A stretch of DNA of 17,425 nucleotides from CBDCME01 sp965218865 (GTDB taxonomy: Bacteria; Pseudomonadota; Alphaproteobacteria; JAAXGF01). Position 1 is the stretch's first letter. Every line of letters starts with the position of its first letter. The translations under genes were made by a program, and so were the position numbers. Location of the stretch: the NCBI GenBank assembly GCA_965218865.1, contig CBDCME010000025.1:1-17425 (forward strand). Reading direction: 5' to 3'. The notes beneath the pieces were generated by a model. That model was given only the letters and a program-made list of their open reading frames with translations, searched no databases and had not been told where the DNA came from. Of this stretch, positions 15,188-17,425 are shown piece after piece.

Positions 15188-15814
15188 ATGGATGATGTAA
15201 GACTTGCGGCTTTGCTGTGCGCGCGTCTTTGTCACGAACTCGTTAGTCCCGTCGCCGCCATCAAAAATGGACTCGATCTTGTCCAAGAGGACTCGGATTT
15301 TCGTGACCAAGCCATGGAATTGCTTGCCGGCAATGCTTCCGAAGCCGCGCGCCGCCTGGAATTTCTTCGTAGTGCCTACGGCTCCGGCGAAGGTTCCGCG
15401 GGCGGTCAAACGTTCGCCGACGCCCGTCGGCTTCTCGAGGCCTATTTTGACGGTCACAAATGCACGCTCGTCGAGGTTCCGGAAGGCACCAGCGCGGCTC
15501 CCGAGGGATTCGTGCGGTTAGCATTGAACATGGTGTTGACCATGTGCGAGGCGTTGCCGCTCGGCGGAGAGGTCAGGGTACGCCTGGTCGAGAACGAAAG
15601 GGGCGCGGGATTGACCGTTGAAGGAAAAGGACCAACCTCCAAGGTCGACGAACGGACACACCGCTGTCTGGCCAACGAAATCGACCTCCAGGACGTCGAT
15701 GCGCGTGGCGTTCAGCCGTTATTCACGGCGCGTTTGGCGTCGGCGCTGGCCGGTCGGGTCCAAGTTGAAACCAAGGCTGAAGGGACGGTGCTGCTCGCTT
15801 TTGTTCCCGACTGA
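15188..15814 (+). CDS. chpT: ChpT-type histidine phosphotransferase
   Basis: This 208-residue protein is of the ChpT family, a dimeric histidine phosphotransferase with a degenerate ATPase-like C-terminal domain. In Caulobacter it passes phosphate from CckA to CtrA and CpdR. The phospho-accepting histidine lies in ARLCHELVSPVAAIKNGL (His16) of the DHp-like helix; the C-terminal half has no intact ATP-binding boxes, as expected. The ATG at 15188 has GGGGAAG upstream and matches the family N-terminus (DDVRLAALLCARLCHE); the frame is open 13 codons further without likeness to the family. It is followed, 139 bp on, by cheA, so it may link cell-cycle or CtrA signalling with chemotaxis. Confidence 0.88.
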   Translation: MDDVRLAALLCARLCHELVSPVAAIKNGLDLVQEDSDFRDQAMELLAGNASEAARRLEFLRSAYGSGEGSAGGQTFADARRLLEAYFDGHKCTLVEVPEGTSAAPEGFVRLALNMVLTMCEALPLGGEVRVRLVENERGAGLTVEGKGPTSKVDERTHRCLANEIDLQDVDARGVQPLFTARLASALAGRVQVETKAEGTVLLAFVPD

Positions 15815-15832
15815 TCGAGCAATGATTAAAAT

Positions 15833-15849
15833 GATCGCCATCGGCGATC
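15833..15849 (+). terminator. Small hairpin after chpT
   Basis: GATCGCC and GGCGATC pair around a three-base loop 18 bp after the chpT stop. No T run follows, so termination is doubtful; it may instead stabilise or attenuate the chpT-cheA message. The rest of the 139-bp gap shows no paired CtrA sites (TTAA-N7-TTAA). Confidence 0.3.
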
Positions 15850-15953
15850 GATTTACGTGTTCTTAACGACTGTCGAGCAAGTTTTTCCTATGTCGGCGCG
15901 ACAGGGTCATTCATGGCCTTTTGCCACCGCCGGCGAAGATAGGGGATTTGCCC

Positions 15954-17425
15954 ATGGACGACTTGCTCAACGAATTTCTTACCGAGACGGGAGAGAGTAT
16001 CGCCGTCCTCGATGTGGAAATCGTACGACTCGAAAAGGAACCCAATGATCCGGGGCTGTTGGGCAACATCTTCCGGCTTGTCCATACGATCAAGGGCACG
16101 TGCGGTTTCCTGGGGTTGCCGCGGCTCGAAGCGGTGGCCCACGCGGGCGAGAACATTTTAGGAAAATTCCGCGACGGCGAACTCGAGGTCACGCCCGATG
16201 CCGTCAGTCTGATTTTCGAATCCCTCGATTGCATCAAGGGATTGCTGGAGGCGCTGGAGGAAACCGAATCGGAACCGCCCGGCGACGATAAGGACCTGAT
16301 CGACCGGCTCAACGCGCACGCCGAGGGCGGCACGGTCCCCGCGGCGGTCGAAGCCGTGTCCGAGGAGTCCCCCGAACAAGACCTTGCGTCCGGCGCCGAG
16401 GAAGATGTTGAAGATCAGGCCCCGCCAAAACTCGCCGCCAAGCCGGCCGCGGCACCAGCGGCCCATACCACGGCGACGGATACCGCCGCCCGGAACGGGA
16501 AAACGAGAAGCGATCCCTCGATCGCCAGCCAAAGCATTCGTGTCGGCGTCGATCTTCTCGAACACCTGATGACGATGGTCAGCGAGCTTGTCCTGACCCG
16601 AAACTCGCTGTTGCAAATGGTGCGCGGGAGAGCGGACAGCGAATTGGGAGGGCCGCTGCAAAGGCTCAACCACATCACGACCGAACTGCAGGAAGGCGTG
16701 ATGAAGACGCGCATGCAGCCGATCGGGAACGCGTGGGCGAAGTTGCCGCGCATCGTTCGCGACCTTTCGGTCGAATTGGACAAGAAGATCGATCTGCAAA
16801 TGGTCGGAGCCGAAACCGAGCTCGACCGTCAGATTCTCGAACTCATCAAGGACCCCCTGATCCACATGGTCCGCAATGCCGCCGATCACGGCATCGAGGC
16901 GCCTTTGGCTCGGGCCGCGGCCGGAAAATCCGAAACCGGCAAGGTCGTTCTCAAGGCCTACCACGAGGGCGGACACATCGTCATCGAGATCACCGACGAT
17001 GGCCGCGGCATCGCGGTCGAGAAGATCAAGGACAAGGCCCTGGCCGATGGCCTGGTGAGTGAATCCGATTTGGCGTCCTACTCCGATCAACAGGCCTTGC
17101 AACTGATTTTCAAAGCCGGCCTTTCGACTGCCGAGAAAGTGACCAGCGTATCCGGCCGAGGTGTCGGGATGGACGTGGTCAGGACCAACGTGGAAAAAAT
17201 CGGCGGCACCATCGAACTGCAATCCGAGGCCGGCGCCGGCTCGAAGGTGATCGTCAAGATCCCGCTGACCCTGGCGATCGTTTCGGCGCTCATCGTCGAG
17301 TGCCGTGGCGAGCGCTTCGCGATTCCGCAGCTTGGCGTCGTCGAACTCGTGCGCGCCTCGGCCAACTCCGGACATGCCGTCGAACGGATCAACGACGTGC
17401 CCGTGCTGCGCCTCCGGGACCGCCT
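15954..17425 (+). CDS. cheA: Chemotaxis histidine kinase CheA (3' end beyond window)
   Basis: The first 490 residues of a CheA are present. CheA autophosphorylates under receptor control and passes phosphate to CheY and CheB. Residues 1-105 are the Hpt (P1) domain with phospho-accepting His44 in RLVHTIKGTCGFLG. Residues about 110-192 are an acidic, then Ala/Pro-rich linker where a CheY-binding P2 domain would normally sit; none is visible. P3 dimerisation spans about 194-260 (SIRVGVDLLEHLMTMVSELVLTRN). P4 has HMVRNAADHGIE (304-315, N box), DDGRGI (348-353, G1) and GRGVGMDVV (401-409, G2). P5, the CheW-like domain, begins near 440 (VSALIVECRGERFAIPQ) and is cut by the window end. The start at 15954 matches the usual MDDLLNEFL opening. 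Confidence 0.96.
   Translation, partial: MDDLLNEFLTETGESIAVLDVEIVRLEKEPNDPGLLGNIFRLVHTIKGTCGFLGLPRLEAVAHAGENILGKFRDGELEVTPDAVSLIFESLDCIKGLLEALEETESEPPGDDKDLIDRLNAHAEGGTVPAAVEAVSEESPEQDLASGAEEDVEDQAPPKLAAKPAAAPAAHTTATDTAARNGKTRSDPSIASQSIRVGVDLLEHLMTMVSELVLTRNSLLQMVRGRADSELGGPLQRLNHITTELQEGVMKTRMQPIGNAWAKLPRIVRDLSVELDKKIDLQMVGAETELDRQILELIKDPLIHMVRNAADHGIEAPLARAAAGKSETGKVVLKAYHEGGHIVIEITDDGRGIAVEKIKDKALADGLVSESDLASYSDQQALQLIFKAGLSTAEKVTSVSGRGVGMDVVRTNVEKIGGTIELQSEAGAGSKVIVKIPLTLAIVSALIVECRGERFAIPQLGVVELVRASANSGHAVERINDVPVLRLRDR

Noticed and set aside
16158..17375. Minus-strand open frame of 405 codons
   Set aside because: It is fully antisense to cheA, whose domains are unambiguous.

Overview
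The window looks like chromosomal DNA of a GC-rich alphaproteobacterium, most likely Rhodospirillales. The evidence is a C4-pathway 5-aminolevulinate synthase (HemA), a ChpT-type histidine phosphotransferase placed directly before cheA, a small DUF3553-type gene, and high-GC codon use throughout. There are no rRNA or tRNA genes, no CRISPR array and no transposase. The order-level assignment is inference from gene content.

Left part (1-4773): about 450 bp with no convincing gene, then a full-length pqqB on the + strand with no pqqA in front of it. It runs tail to tail (28 bp overlap) into a minus-strand phosphonate module read folB -> pepM/nucleotidyltransferase fusion -> ppd. PEP mutase plus phosphonopyruvate decarboxylase gives phosphonoacetaldehyde. 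The fused cytidylyltransferase-like domain suggests the end product is a nucleotide-activated phosphonate for attachment to a surface molecule. The pepM-ppd junction carries four perfect copies of an 18-bp unit, each containing a stop codon and a start codon, so three 4-codon mini-ORFs lie between the two genes.

Middle part (4825-10713), still minus strand: a tightly overlapped four-gene transport operon (unknown 189-aa protein, BtuF-like binding protein, FecCD permease, ATPase). A large nested palindrome separates it from a FIST-domain sensor gene. Upstream of that is a GT4 glycosyltransferase gene broken by a single-base frameshift. The whole block from 10713 down to 1349 is co-directional, and only 51 bp separate the ATPase gene from folB.

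Right part (10714-17425): a 327-bp divergent intergenic region with a good sigma-70-type promoter and a 16-bp perfect palindrome drives hemA. Then come minus-strand nadK and moaA, a minus-strand pair made of a 58-residue DUF3553-like gene and an exported ankyrin-repeat protein, and finally + strand chpT and cheA. cheA runs off the window end. The chpT-cheA pair suggests the start of a chemotaxis operon linked to phosphorelay signalling.

The least ordinary features are the stop/start tandem repeat between pepM and ppd, the folB-pepM-ppd arrangement, the unknown gene coupled to the transporter, the nested palindrome, and the frameshifted glycosyltransferase.
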